From Hydractinia symbiolongicarpus (taxonomy: Eukaryota > Cnidaria > Hydrozoa > Anthoathecata > Hydractiniidae): a DNA stretch of 64,000 bases. The stretch covers positions 7,318,001-7,382,000 of the forward strand of contig NC_079880.1 in the NCBI RefSeq assembly GCF_029227915.1, given 5' to 3'. Position 1 is the first letter of the stretch. Each line of letters opens with the position of its first letter. The notes below the pieces were generated by a model. That model was not told the origin of the DNA and did no database searches. It worked only from the letters and a program-made list of their open reading frames with translations. The translations under genes were made by a program, and so were the position numbers. Positions 50,401-62,615 of this stretch are shown here, piece by piece.

Positions 50401-51950
50401 AGAAAGTCAATAAAATGTACTTTTTGAAACTGTCGCTAATTCTTCAGCGCGCAATAGCGGCTAGGATTGGTCCCACACCACAAAATGACTTATTTGTCTA
50501 CATTTTTGAATAAGTCGCTACCCCAGCGCCCAGTGTAATCGCTGAGTTCCGGCAATCATGTCAAATTAAAAAGAATGTTATTTCTTGGAGACCAATTGTC
50601 TCACTTATAACATTTATAACCTCACAGTCCAAAATCAGTTCAATTATGTGTCACAGTCAATCGTTTCACTGGTAAAAGCGATGCAACCTAGTAATAACAG
50701 ATAAATATCGCTAAATACATGTTGGTACGAATATGTGACGCAACCGTTGTAACTGAAGCGGATTGATACTGTTACAATGTCAATGAAATGTAGTTCTTAA
50801 AAGTGTCGCTATTTCTTCGGCGCGCGATATCGGCTACGATTGGTCGTACAGCACAAAATGACTTATTTGTCTACATTTTTAAATAAAGCGCTACCCCAGC
50901 GCCCAGTGTAATCGCTGAGTTCCGGCAATCATGTCAAGTTATAAAGAATGTTATTTCTTGGAGTGCGATTGTCTCACTTATCACATTTATAAGGTCATAG
51001 TCCAAAGTTAGTTCAATTAAGTCCCACAGTCAATTCTTTCATTGTTAAAAGCGATGCAACCAAGTAATACCAGAAAAATATCGCTAAATACATGTTGGTA
51101 CGAGCATGTGACCCAACCGTTGTAACTCAAACAAACTGACACCGTTAGAAAGTCAATGAAATGTACTTTTTGAAACTGTCGCTAATTCTTCAGCGCGCAA
51201 TAACGGCTAGGATTGGTCCCACACCACAAAATTACTTATTTGTCTACATTTTTGAATAAATCGCTACCCCAGCAACCAGTGTAATCGCTGAGTTCCGACA
51301 ATCATGTCAAATTAAAAAGAATGTTATTTCTTGGAGACCAATTGTCTCACTTATAAAATTTATAACCTCACAGTCCAAAATCAGTTCAATTATGTGTCAC
51401 AGTCAATCGTTTCACTGGTAAAAGCGATGCAACCTAGTAATATGAGAAACATATCGCTAAATACATGTTGGTAAGAATATGTGACGCAACCGTTGTAACT
51501 GAACCGGATTGATACTCTTAGAAAGTCAATGAAATGTAGTTTTTGAATCTGTCTCTATTTCGTCTGCGCGTCCTAACGGCTACGATTGGTCCCACAGCAC
51601 AAAATGACTTATTTGTCTACATTTTTGAATAAAGCGCTACCTCAGCGCCCAGTGTAATCGCTGAGTTCCGGCAATCAGGTCAAATTAAGAAGAATGATAT
51701 TTCTTCGAGTCCAATTGTCTCACTTATCACATTTATAAGGTCATAGTCCAAAATCAGCTCAATTATGTCCCACAGTCAATCGTTTTACTGTTAAAAGCGA
51801 TACAACTTAGTAATCTCGGAAAAAATCACTAAATGCATTTTGGTACGAATATGTGACGCAACTGTTGTAGTTGAAACGGACTGATACCGTCAGAAAGTCA
51901 ATGAAATGTAGTATTTGAAACTGTCTCTAATTCTTCAGCGCGCGCTAAGG
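47478..51950 (+). repeat. Interleaved trimer and pentamer repeats
   Basis: Starts are 47478, 47851, 48224, 48598, 48971, 49343, 49716, 50086, 50460, 50833, 51206 and 51579. Types at 47851 and 48971 match each other (offset 1120 bp). Types at 48224 and 48598 return at 50086 and 50460 (offset 1862 bp), and partly at 50833 and 51206. The first part matches 62616-64000 at an offset of 15137-15138 bp. Characteristic words are GGAGTGCGATTGTCTCAC, GAGCATGTGACCCGACCG and GCAATAGCGGCTAGG. Confidence 0.88.
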
Positions 51951-52016
51951 GCTAGGATTGGTTCCACAGTAAAAATTGACTTATTAATCTAAATTTTACA
52001 ATGAAGTGCGCTAAGG
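51951..52016 (+). repeat. 66-bp monomer stub with an odd junction
   Basis: A monomer begins normally at 51951 but is cut after AATGAAGTGC and runs straight into GCTAAGGGCTAGGATAGG, the boundary of the next monomer at 52017. Only 66 bp of the unit remain. The joined parts both normally contain GCTA (GAAGTGCTACC on one side, GCGCTAAGGG on the other), so this looks like a microhomology-mediated join. It is the only unit of this length in the window and a unique landmark. Confidence 0.93.
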
Positions 52017-52879
52017 GCTAGGATAGGTCCCACAGTAAAAAATGACTTATTTATCTAAATTTTTAAATGAAGCGCTACCACAGCGCCCAGTATTATCGCT
52101 GAGTGTCGCCAATCATGTCAAATTAAGAAGAATGTTATTTCTTGGAATCCAATTGTCTCACTTATAACATTTATAAGGTCACAGTCCAAAATCAGTTCAA
52201 TTAAGTCCCACAGTCAATCGTTTCATTGTTAAAAGCGATGCAACATAGTAATGTCAGAAAAATATCGCTAAATACATGTTGGTACGAATATGTCACGCAA
52301 CCGTTATAACACAAACGGACTGACACCGTGAGAAAGTCAATGAAATCTAGTTTTTGAAACTGTCGCTCTTTCTTCAGCGCGCGATAACGGCTAGGATTGG
52401 CTCCACAGTAAAAATGACTTATTTATCTAAATTTTTAAATGAACCGCTACCACAGCGCCCAGTGTAATTGCTGAATTCTAACAATCACGTCAAATTAAGA
52501 AGAATGTTATTTCTTGGAATCCAATTGTCTCACTTATAACATTTCCAAGGTCACAGTCCAAAATCAGTTCAATTAAGTGCCACAGTCCATCGTTTCACTG
52601 TAAAATGCGATGCAACCTAGTAATGTGAGAAAAAAATCGCTAAATACATGTTGGTACGAATATGTGACGCAACCGTTGTAACTGAAGTGGATTAATACCG
52701 TTGGAAAGTCAATGAAATGTAGTTTTTGAAACTGTCGCAATTTCTTCAGCGCGCGATAACGGCTAGGATTGGTCCCACAGTAAAAATGACTTATTTATCT
52801 AAATTTTTAAATAAAGCGCTACCACAGCGCAAAGTGTAATCGCTGAGTTCCGGCAATCACGTCAAATTAAGAAGACTGT
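52017..52879 (+). repeat. Monomers related to 30010-30753
   Basis: Monomers 52017, 52390 and most of 52762. The latter two carry GGATTGGCTCCACAG and the AAATAAAGCGCTACCACAGCGC form seen at 30010 and 30382. Monomer 52762 has a private AGCGCAAAGTGTAATCG change. Confidence 0.83.
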
Positions 52880-55861
52880 TATTTCTTGGAGTCCAATGGT
52901 CTCCTTTATCACATTTATCAGGTCACAGTCCAAAGTTAGTTCAATTAAGGCCCACAGTCCATTGTTTCATTGTTAAAAGCGATGCAACCTAGTAATATCA
53001 GAAAAATATCGCGAAATGCATGTTGGTACGAATATGTGACCCAATCGTTGTAACTCAAACAGATTGACACCCTTAGAAAGTCAATGTAATGTACTTTTTG
53101 AAACTGTCGGTAATTCTTCAGCGCGTTATAACGGCTAGGATTGGTCCTACAGTAAAAATTGACTTTTTTATCTAAATCTTTAAATGAGGCGCTACCACAG
53201 CGCCCACTGTAATCGCTGAGTCCCGGCAATCATGTCAAATTAAGAAGAATGTTATTTCTTGGAGTCCAATGGTCTCACTTATAACATTTATCACGTTACA
53301 GTCCAAAGTCAGTTCAATTAAGTCCCACACTCAATTGTTTCATTGTTAAAACCGATGCAACCTAGTAATATCAGAAAAATATCGCTAAATATATGTTGGT
53401 ACGAGTATGTGACCCAATCGTTGTAACTCAAACGCACTGACACCGTTAGAAAGTCAATGAATTGTAATTTTTGAAACTGTCGCTAATTCTTCAGCGCGTC
53501 ATAACGGCTAGGATTGGTCCCACAGTAAAAAATGACTTATTAATCTAAACTTTACAATGAAGTGCTACCACAGCGCCCAGTGTAATCGCTGAGTTCCGGT
53601 AATCACGTCAAATTAAGAATAATGTTATTTCTTGAAGTCCAATTGTCTCCTTTATGACATTTATCAGGTCACAGTCCAAAGTTAGTTCAATTAAGTCCCA
53701 CAGTCAATCGTTTCATTGTTAAAAGCGATGCAACATAGTAATGTCAGAAAAATATCGCTAAATACATGTTGGTACGAATATGTCACGCAACCCTTATAGC
53801 ACAAACGGACTGACACCGTTAGAAAGTCAATGAAATGTAGTTTTTGAAACTGTTGCTAATTCTTCAGCGGGTCATAACGGGTAGGATTGGTCCCACAGTA
53901 AAAAATGACTTATTAATCTAAACTTTACAATGAAGTGCTACCACAGCGCCCAGTGTAATCGCTGAGTTCCGGTAATCACGTCAAATTAAGAAGAATGTTA
54001 TTTCTTGGAGCCCAATTTTCTCACTTATCACATTTATAAGGTCATAGTCCAAAATCAGTTCAATTAAGTCCCACAGTCAATCGTTTCACTGTTAAAAGCG
54101 ATACAACTTAGTAATATCGGAAAAAATCCCTAATTACATGTTGGTACGAATGTGTGACGCAACTGTTTTAGTTGAAACGGACTGACACCGTTAGAAAGTC
54201 AATAAAATGTAGTATTTGAAACTGTCTTGATTTCTTCAGCGCGCGCTAAGGGCTAGGATTGGTCCCACAGTAAAAATTGACTTATTTATCTAAATTTTTA
54301 AATAAAGCGCTACCACAGCGCCCAGTGGTAATGCTCTGTTCCAGCAATCATGCCAAATTAAGAAGAATGTTATTTCTTGGAGTCCAATTGTCTCATTTAT
54401 CACATTTATAAGTTCAAAGTCCAAAATCAGTTCAATTAAGTCCCACAGTCAATCGTTGCATAGTTAAAAGCGATGCAACCTAGTAATATCAGAAAAATAT
54501 CGCTAAATACATGTTGGTACGAATATGTGGCCCAATCGTTGTAACTCAAACGGACTGACACCCTTAGAAAGTCAATGAAATGTACTTTTTGAAACTGTCG
54601 CTAATTCTTCAGCGCGTAATAACGGCTAGGATTGGTCCCACAGTAAAAAATGACTTAATAATCTAAATTTTTAAATGAAGTTCTACCCCAGCGCCCAGTG
54701 TAATCGCTGAGTTCCGGCTATCATGTCAAATTAAGAAGAATGTTATTTCTTGGAGTCCAATTGTCTCACTTATCACATTTATAAGGTCATAGTCCAAAAT
54801 CAGTTCAATTAAGTCCCACAGTCAAACGTTTCACTGTTAAAAGCTATGCAACCTAGTAATAACAGATAAATATCGCTAAATACATGTTGGTACGAATATG
54901 TGACGCAATCGTTGTAACTGAAGCGGACTGATACCGTTACAAAGTCAATGAAATCTAGTTCTTAAAAGTGTCGCTATTTCTTCGGCGCACGATAACGGCT
55001 AGGATTGGTCCCACAGTAAAAATGACTTATTTATCTACATTTTTAAATGAAGCGCTACCACAGCACCCAGTGTAATCGCTGAGTTCCGGCAATCACGTCA
55101 AATTAAGAAGAATGTTATTTCTTGGAGTCCAATTGTCTCATTTCTCACATTTATCAGGTCACAGTCCAAAGTTAGTTCAATTAAGTCCCACAGTCAATCG
55201 TTTCACTGTTAAATGCGACACAAACTAGTAATACCGGAAAGATATCACCAAATACATGTTGGTACGAATATGTGACTCACCTGTTGTAACGCAAACGGAT
55301 TTATACTGTTAGAAAGTCAATGAAATTTAGTTTTTGAATCTGTTGCTATTTCTTCAGCGCGCAATAACGGCTACGATTGGTCCAACAGCACAAAATGACT
55401 TATTTGTCTACATTTTTGAATAAATCGCTACCCCAGAGCCCAGTGTAATCGCCGAGTTCCGGCAATCATGTCAAATTAAGAAGAATGTTATTTCTTGGAG
55501 TCCAATTGTCTCACTTATAACATTTATAACGTCACAGTCCAAAATAAGTTCAATTATGTGCCACAATCAATCGCTTCACTGGTGAAAGCGATGCAACCTA
55601 GTAATATGAGAAAAATATCGCTAAATACATGTTGGTACGAATGTGTGACGCAACCGTTGTAACTGAAGCGGATTGATAACCTTAGAAAGTCAATGAAATG
55701 TAGTTTTTGAATCTGGCTCTATTTCTTCTGCGCGTCCTAACGCCTATGATTGGTCCCACAGCACAAAATGACTTACTTGTCTACATTTTTGAATAAAGCG
55801 CTACCCCAGCGCCCAGTGTAATCGCTGAGTTCCGGCAATCATGTCAAATTAAGAAGAATGT
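52880..55861 (+). repeat. 2982-bp octamer duplication, copy 1
   Basis: Monomers 53134, 53507, 53880, 54252, 54625, 54998, 55370 and 55743 each recur 2982 bp downstream. Distinctive shared words are TTCAGCGGGTCATAACGGGTAGG (recurring at 53880, 56489 and 56862), GGTAATGCTCTGTTCC and GCTATCATGTC. The left breakpoint lies between about 52877 and 52908, in the conserved GTTATTTCTTGGAGTCC segment. Copy 1 is GAAGACTGTT before it and copy 2 is GAAGAATGTT. Confidence 0.92.
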
Positions 55862-58843
55862 TATTTCTTGGAGTCCAATGGTCTCCTTTATCACATTTAT
55901 CAGGTCACAGTCCAAAGTTAGTTCAATTAAGGCCCACAGTCCATCGTTTCATTGTTAAAAGCGATGCAACCTAGTAATATCAGAAAAATATCGCGAAATG
56001 CATGTTGGTACGAATATGTGACCCAATCGTTGTAACTCAAACAGATTGACACCCTTAGAAAGTCAATGTAATGTACTTTTTGAAACTGTCGGTAATTCTT
56101 CAGCGCGTTATAACGGCTAGGATTGGTCCTACAGTAAAAATTGACTTTTTTATCTAAATCTTTAAATGAGGCGCTACCACAGCGCCCACTGTAATCGCTG
56201 AGTTCCGGCAATCATGTCAAATTAAGAAGAATGTTATTTCTTGGAGTCCAATGGTCTCACTTATAACATTTATCACGTTACAGTCCAAAGTCAGTTCAAT
56301 TAAGTCCCACACTCAATTGTTTCATTGTTAAAACCGATGCAACCTAGTAATATCAGAAAAATATCGCTAAATATATGTTGGTACGAGTATGTCACGCAAC
56401 CCTTATAGCACAAACGGACTGACACCGTTAGAAAGTCAATGAAATGTAGTTTTTGAAACTGTTGCTAATTCTTCAGCGGGTCATAACGGGTAGGATTGGT
56501 CCCACAGTAAAAAATGACTTATTAATCTAAACTTTACAATGAAGTGCTACCACAGCGCCCAGTGTAATCGCTGAGTTCCGGTAATCACGTCAAATTAAGA
56601 ATAATGTTATTTCTTGAAGTCCAATTGTCTCCTTTATGACATTTATCAGGTCACAGTCCAAAGTTAGTTCAAATAAGTCCCACAGTCAATCGTTTCATTG
56701 TTAAAAGCGATGCAACATAGTAATGTCAGAAAAATATCGCTAAATACATGTTGGTACGAATATGTCACGCAACCCTTATAGCACAAACGGACTGACACCG
56801 TTAGAAAGTCAATGAAATGTAGTTTTTGAAACTGTTGCTAATTCTTCAGCGGGTCATAACGGGTAGGATTGGTCCCACAGTAAAAAATGACTTATTAATC
56901 TAAACTTTACAATGAAGTGCTACCACAGCGCCCAGTGTAATCGCTGAGTTCCGGTAATCACGTCAAATTAAGAAGAATGTTATTTCTTGGAGCCCAATTT
57001 TCTCACTTATCACATTTATAAGGTCATAGTCCAAAATCAGTTCAATTAAGTCCCACAGTCAATCGTTTCACTGTTAAAAGCGATACAACTTAGTAATATC
57101 GGAAAAAATCCCTAATTACATGTTGGTACGAATGTGTGACGCAACTGTTGTAGTTGAAACGGACTGACACCGTTAGAAAGTCAATAAAATGTAGTATTTG
57201 AAACTGTCTTGATTTCTTCAGCGCGCGCTAAGGGCTAGGATTGGTCCCACAGTAAAAATTGACTTATTTATCTAAATTTTTAAATAAAGCGCTACCACAG
57301 CGCCCAGTGGTAATGCTCTGTTCCAGCAATCATGCCAAATTAAGAAGAATGTTATTTCTTGGAGTCCAATTGTCTCATTTATCACATTTATAAGTTCATA
57401 GTCCAAAATCAGTTCAATTAAGTCCCACAGTCAATCGTTGCATAGTTAAAAGCGATGCAACCTAGTAATATCAGAAAAATATCGCTAAATACATGTTGGT
57501 ACGAATATGTGGCCAAATCGTTGTACCTCAAACGGACTGACACCCTTAGAAAGTCAATGAAATGTACTTTTTGAAACTGTCGCTAATTCTTCAGCGCGTA
57601 ATAACGGCTAGGATTGGTCCCACAGTAAAAAATGACTTAATAATCTAAATTTTTAAATGAAGTTCTACCCCAGCGCCCAGTGTAATCGCTGAGTTCCGGC
57701 TATCATGTCAAATTAAGAAGAATGTTATTTCTTGGAGTCCAATTGTCTCACTTATCACATTTATAAGGTCATAGTCCAAAATCAGTTCAATTAAGTCCCA
57801 CAGTCAAACGTTTCACTGTTAAAAGCTATGCAACCTAGTAATAACAGATAAATATCGCTAAATACATGTTTGTACGAATATGTGACGCAATCGTTGTAAC
57901 TGAAGCGGATTGATACCGTTACAAAGTCAATGAAATGTAGTTCTTAAAAGTGTCGCTATTTCTTCGGCGCACGATAACGGCTAGGATTGGTCCCACAGTA
58001 AAAATGACTTATTTATCTACATTTTTAAATGAAGCGCTACCACAGCACCCAGTGTAATCGCTGAGTTCCGGCAATCACGTCAAATTAAGAAGAATGATAT
58101 TTCTTGGAGTCCAATTGTCTCATTTCTCACATTTATCAGGTCACAGTCCAAAGTTAGTTCAATTAAGTCCCACAGTCAATCGTTTCACTGTTAAATGCGA
58201 CACAAACTAGTAATACCGGAAAGATATCACCAAATACATGTTGGTACGAATATGTGACTCACCTGTTGTAACGCAAACGGATTTATACTGTTAGAAAGTC
58301 AATGAAATTTAGTTTTTGAATCTGTTGCTATTTCTTCAGCGCGCGATAACGGCTAGGATTGGTCCAACAGCACAAAATGACTTATTTGTCTACATTTTTG
58401 AATAAATCGCTACCCCAGAGCCCAGTGTAATCGCCGAGTTCCGGCAATCATGTCAAATTAAGAAGAATGTTATTTCTTGGAGTCCAATTGTCTCACTTAT
58501 AACATTTATAACGTCACAGTCCAAAATAAGTTCAATTATGTGCCACAATCAATCGCTTCACTGGTGAAAGCGATGCAACCTAGTAATATGAGAAAAATAT
58601 CGCTAAATACATGTTGGTACGAATGTGTGACGCAACCGTTGTAACTGAAGCGGATTGATAACCTTAGAAAGTCAATGAAATGTAGTTTTTGAATCTGGCT
58701 CTATTTCTTCTGCGCGTCCTAACGCCTATGATTGGTCCCACAGCACAAAATGACTTACTTGTCTACATTTTTGAATAAAGCGCTACCCCAGCGCCCAGTG
58801 TAATCGCTGAGTTCTGGCAATCATGTCAAATTAAGAAGAATGT
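55862..58843 (+). repeat. 2982-bp octamer duplication, copy 2, with a converted monomer
   Basis: Monomers 56116, 56489, 56862, 57234, 57607, 57980, 58352 and 58725 match copy 1. One stretch differs: from about 56390 to 56489 the 3' quarter reads GTCACGCAACCCTTATAGC, where copy 1 has GTGACCCAATCG. It is identical in type to the 3' quarter of the next monomer. The GCGGGTCATAACGGG boundary therefore appears twice in a row here (56489 and 56862) but once in copy 1, which indicates a short conversion tract after the duplication. Confidence 0.9.
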
Positions 58844-61498
58844 TATTTCTTGGAGTCCAATTGTCTCACTTATCACATTTATAAGGTGATAGTCCAAAAT
58901 CAGTTCAATTAAGTCCCACAGTCAATAGTTTCACTGTTAAAAGCGATACAACTTAGTAATCTCGGAAAAAATCACTTAATACACGTTGGTACGAATATGT
59001 GACGCAACTGTTGTGGTTGAAACGGACTGATACCGTTAGAAAGTCAATAAAATGTAGTATTTGAAACTGTCTCTATTTCTTCAGCGCGCGCTAAGGGCTA
59101 GGATTGGTCCCACAGTAAAAATTGATTTATTTATCTAAATTTTTAAATGAAGCGCTACCACAGCGCCCAGTATTATCGCTGAGTGTCGGCAATCTTGTCA
59201 AATTAAGAAGAATGTCATTTCTTGGAATCCAATTGTCTCACTTATAACATTTATAAGGTCACAATCCAAAGGATTGGTACCAAAGTAAAAATGACTTATT
59301 TATCTAAAATTTTAAATGAAGCGCTACCACAGCGCCCAGTGTAATCGCAGAGTTCCGGCAATCACGTCAAATTAAGAAGAATGTTATTTCTTGGAGCCCA
59401 ATTGTCTCACTTATCACATTTATAAGGTCATAGTCCAAAATCAGTTCAATTAATTCCCACAGTCAATCGTTTCACTTTTAAAAGCGATACAACTTAGTAA
59501 TATCGGAAAAAATCCCTAAATACATGTTGGTACGAATGTGTGACGCAACTGTTGTAGTTGAAACGGACTAACACCGTTAGAAAGTCAATGAAATATAGTT
59601 TTTGAAACTGTCGCAATTTCTTCACCGCGCGATAACGGCTAGGATTGGGCCCACAGTAAAAATGACTTATTTATCTAAATTTTTAAATGAAGCGCTACCA
59701 CAGCGCCCAGTGTAATCGCTGAGTTCCGGCAATCACGTCAAATTAAGAAGAATGTTATTTCTTGGAGTCCAATGGTCTCATTTATCACATTTATCAGGTC
59801 ACAGTCCAAAGTTAGTTCAATTAAGGCCCACAGTCCATCGTTTCATTGTTAAAAGCGATGCAACCTAGTAATATCAGAAAAATATCGCTAAATACATGTT
59901 GGTACGAATATGTGACACAATCGTTGAAACTCAAACATACTGACACCCTTAGAAAGTCAACGAAATTTAGTTTTTGAATCTGTTGCTATTTCTTCAGCGC
60001 GCGATAACGGCTACGATTGGTCCAACAGCACAAAATGACTTATTTGTCTGCATTTTTGAATAAATCGCTACCCCAGAGCCCAGTGTAATCGCTGAGTTCC
60101 GGCAATCATGTCAAATTAAGAAGAACGTTATTTCTTGGAATCCAATTGTCTCACTTATAACATTTATAAGGTCACAGTCCAAAATCAGTTCAATTAAGTG
60201 CCACAGTCAATCGTTTTACTGTTAAAAGCGATGCAACCTAGTAATATGAGAAAAATATCGCTAAATACATGTTGGTACGAATATGTGACGCAACCGTTGT
60301 AACTGAAGCGGATTAATACCGTTAGAAAGTCAATGAAATGTAGTTTTTGAAACTGTCGCAACTTCTTCAGCGCGCGATAAAAGCTAGGATTGGTCCGCCA
60401 GTACAAAATGACTTATTTATCTAAATTTTTAAATGAAGCGCTACCACAGCGCCCAGTGTAATCGCCGAGTTCCGGCAATCACGTCAAATTAAGAAGAATG
60501 TTATTTCTTGGAGCCCAATAGTCTCACTTATCACATTTATAAAGTAATAGTCCAAAATCAGTTCAATTAAGTCCCACAGTCAATCGTTTCACTGTTAAAA
60601 GCGATGCAACCTAGTAATAACAGATAAATATCGCTAAATACATGTTGGTACGAATATGTGACGCAACCGTTGTAACTGAAGCGGATTAATACCGTTACAA
60701 AGTCAATGAAATGTAGTTCTTAAAAGTGTCGCTATTTCTTCGGCGCGCGATAACGGCTAGGATTGGTCCCACATTAAAAATGACTTATTTATCTACATTT
60801 TTAAATGAAGCGCAACCACAGCGCCCAGTGTAATCGCTGAGTTCCGGCAATCACATCAAATTAAGAAGAATGTTATTTCTTGGAGTCCAAATGTCTCATT
60901 TATCACATTTATCAGGTTACAGTCCAAAGTTAGTTCAATTAAGTCCCACAGTCAATCGTTGCATAGTTAAAAGCGATGAAATCTAGTAACATCAGAAAAA
61001 TATCGCTAAATACATGTTGGTACGAATATGTGACCCAACCATTGTAACTCAAACAGACTGACACTGTTAGAAAGTCAGTGAAGTGTAGCATTTGAAACTG
61101 TCTCTGTTTCTTCCGCGCGCTAGCGGCTAGGATTCCTCCAACAGGTAAAAAGTGACTTTTTCATCTTATTTTTCAAATGAACGCTACCACAGCGCCCAGT
61201 ATTATCGCTGAGTGTCGGCAATCATGTCAAATTAAAAAGAATGTTATTTCTTGGAATCCAATTGTCTCACTTATAACATTTATAAGGTCATAGCCGAAAA
61301 TCAGTTCAATTAAGTCCCACAGTCAATCGTTTCACTGTTAAAAGCGATACAACCTAGTAATACCGGAAAGATGTCACCAAATACATGTTGGTACGAATAT
61401 GTGACTCACCTGTTGTAACACAAACGGATTTATACTGTTAGAAAGTCAATGAAATTTAGTTTTTGAATCTGTTGCTATTTCTTCAGCGCGCGATAACG
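58844..61498 (+). repeat. Block matching 19626-21832
   Basis: Starts here are 59097, junction 59271, then 59638, 60010, 60383, 60756 and 61126. They follow the order 19998, 20172, 20540, 20913, 21286 and 21658, with one additional monomer (59638) inserted, so the offset rises from 39099 to about 39470 bp. The monomer at 61126 has its boundary shortened to TTCCGCGCGCTAGCGG. The local dyad is also altered (GAACGCTACCACAGCG). Confidence 0.86.
59101..59270 (+). repeat. 170-bp truncated monomer, isolated
   Basis: The only CCAAAGGATTGG junction in the right two thirds of the window (GGAT at 59271). It is embedded in a block that also matches 19998-20171, so it was probably carried here by transfer of that block and not formed anew. 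Confidence 0.92.
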
Positions 61499-62615
61499 GC
61501 TACGATTGGTCCAACAGCACAAAATGACTTATTTGTCTACATTTTTGAATAAATCGCTACCCCAGAGCCCAGTGTAATCGCTGAGTTCCGGCAATCATGT
61601 CAAATTAAGAAGACTGTTATTTCTTGGAGTCCAATTGTCTCACTTATCACATTTATCAGGTCACATTCCAAAGTTAGTTCAATTAAGGCCCACAGTCCAT
61701 CGTTTCATTGTTAAAAGCGATGTAACCTAGTAATATCAGAAAAATATCGCTAAATACATGTTGGTACGAATATGTGACCCAATCGTTGTAACTCAAACAG
61801 ACTGACACCCTTAGAAAGTCAATGAAATGTACTTTTTGAAACTGTCGCTAATTCTTCAGCGCGTGATAACGGCTAGGATTAGTCCCACAGTGAAAATTGA
61901 CTTATTTATCTAAATTTTTAAATGAAGCGCTACCACAGCGCCCAGTATTATCGCTGTGTGTCGGCAATCATGTCAAATTAAGAAGAATGTTATTTCTTGG
62001 AATCCAATTGTCTCCTTTATCACATTTATCAGGTCACAGTCCAAAGTTAGTTCAATTAAGTCCCACAGTCGATCGTTGCATAGTTAAAAGCGATGCAATC
62101 TAGTAATATCAGGAAAATATCGCTAAATACATGTTGGTACGAATATGTGACTGAACCATTGTAACTTAAACGGACTGACACTGTTAGAAAGTCAATGAAA
62201 AGTAGCATTTGAAACTGTCTCTATTTCTTCAGCGCGCTAACGGCTAGGATTCGTCCCACAGTTAAAATGTGACTTTTTTATCTTAATTTTCAAATGAAGC
62301 GCTACCACATCGCCCATTGTAATCGCTGAGTTGCGGCAATCATGTCAAATTAAGAAGAATCTTATTTCTTGCAGCCCAATTGTGTCACCTTTACATTTAT
62401 CAGGTCACAGCCTAAAATCAGTTCAATTAAGTCCCACAGTCAATCGTTTCACTGTTAAAAGCGATACAACCTAGTAATACCGGAAAGATATCACGAAATA
62501 CATTTGGGTACAAATATGTGACTCACTTGTTGTAACACAAACGGATTTATACTGTTAGAAATTCAAGGAAATTTAGTTTTTGAAACTGTCGCTAATTCTT
62601 CAGCGCGTGATAACG
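61499..62615 (+). repeat. Mixed-haplotype monomers
   Basis: Monomers 61499, 61872 and 62243. The second resembles 30754, 42273 and 43379 (GGATTAGTCCCACAG). The third has GGATTCGTCCCACAG with the GTGTCACCTTTACATTTATC centre, as at 34095 and 40783. Confidence 0.83.
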
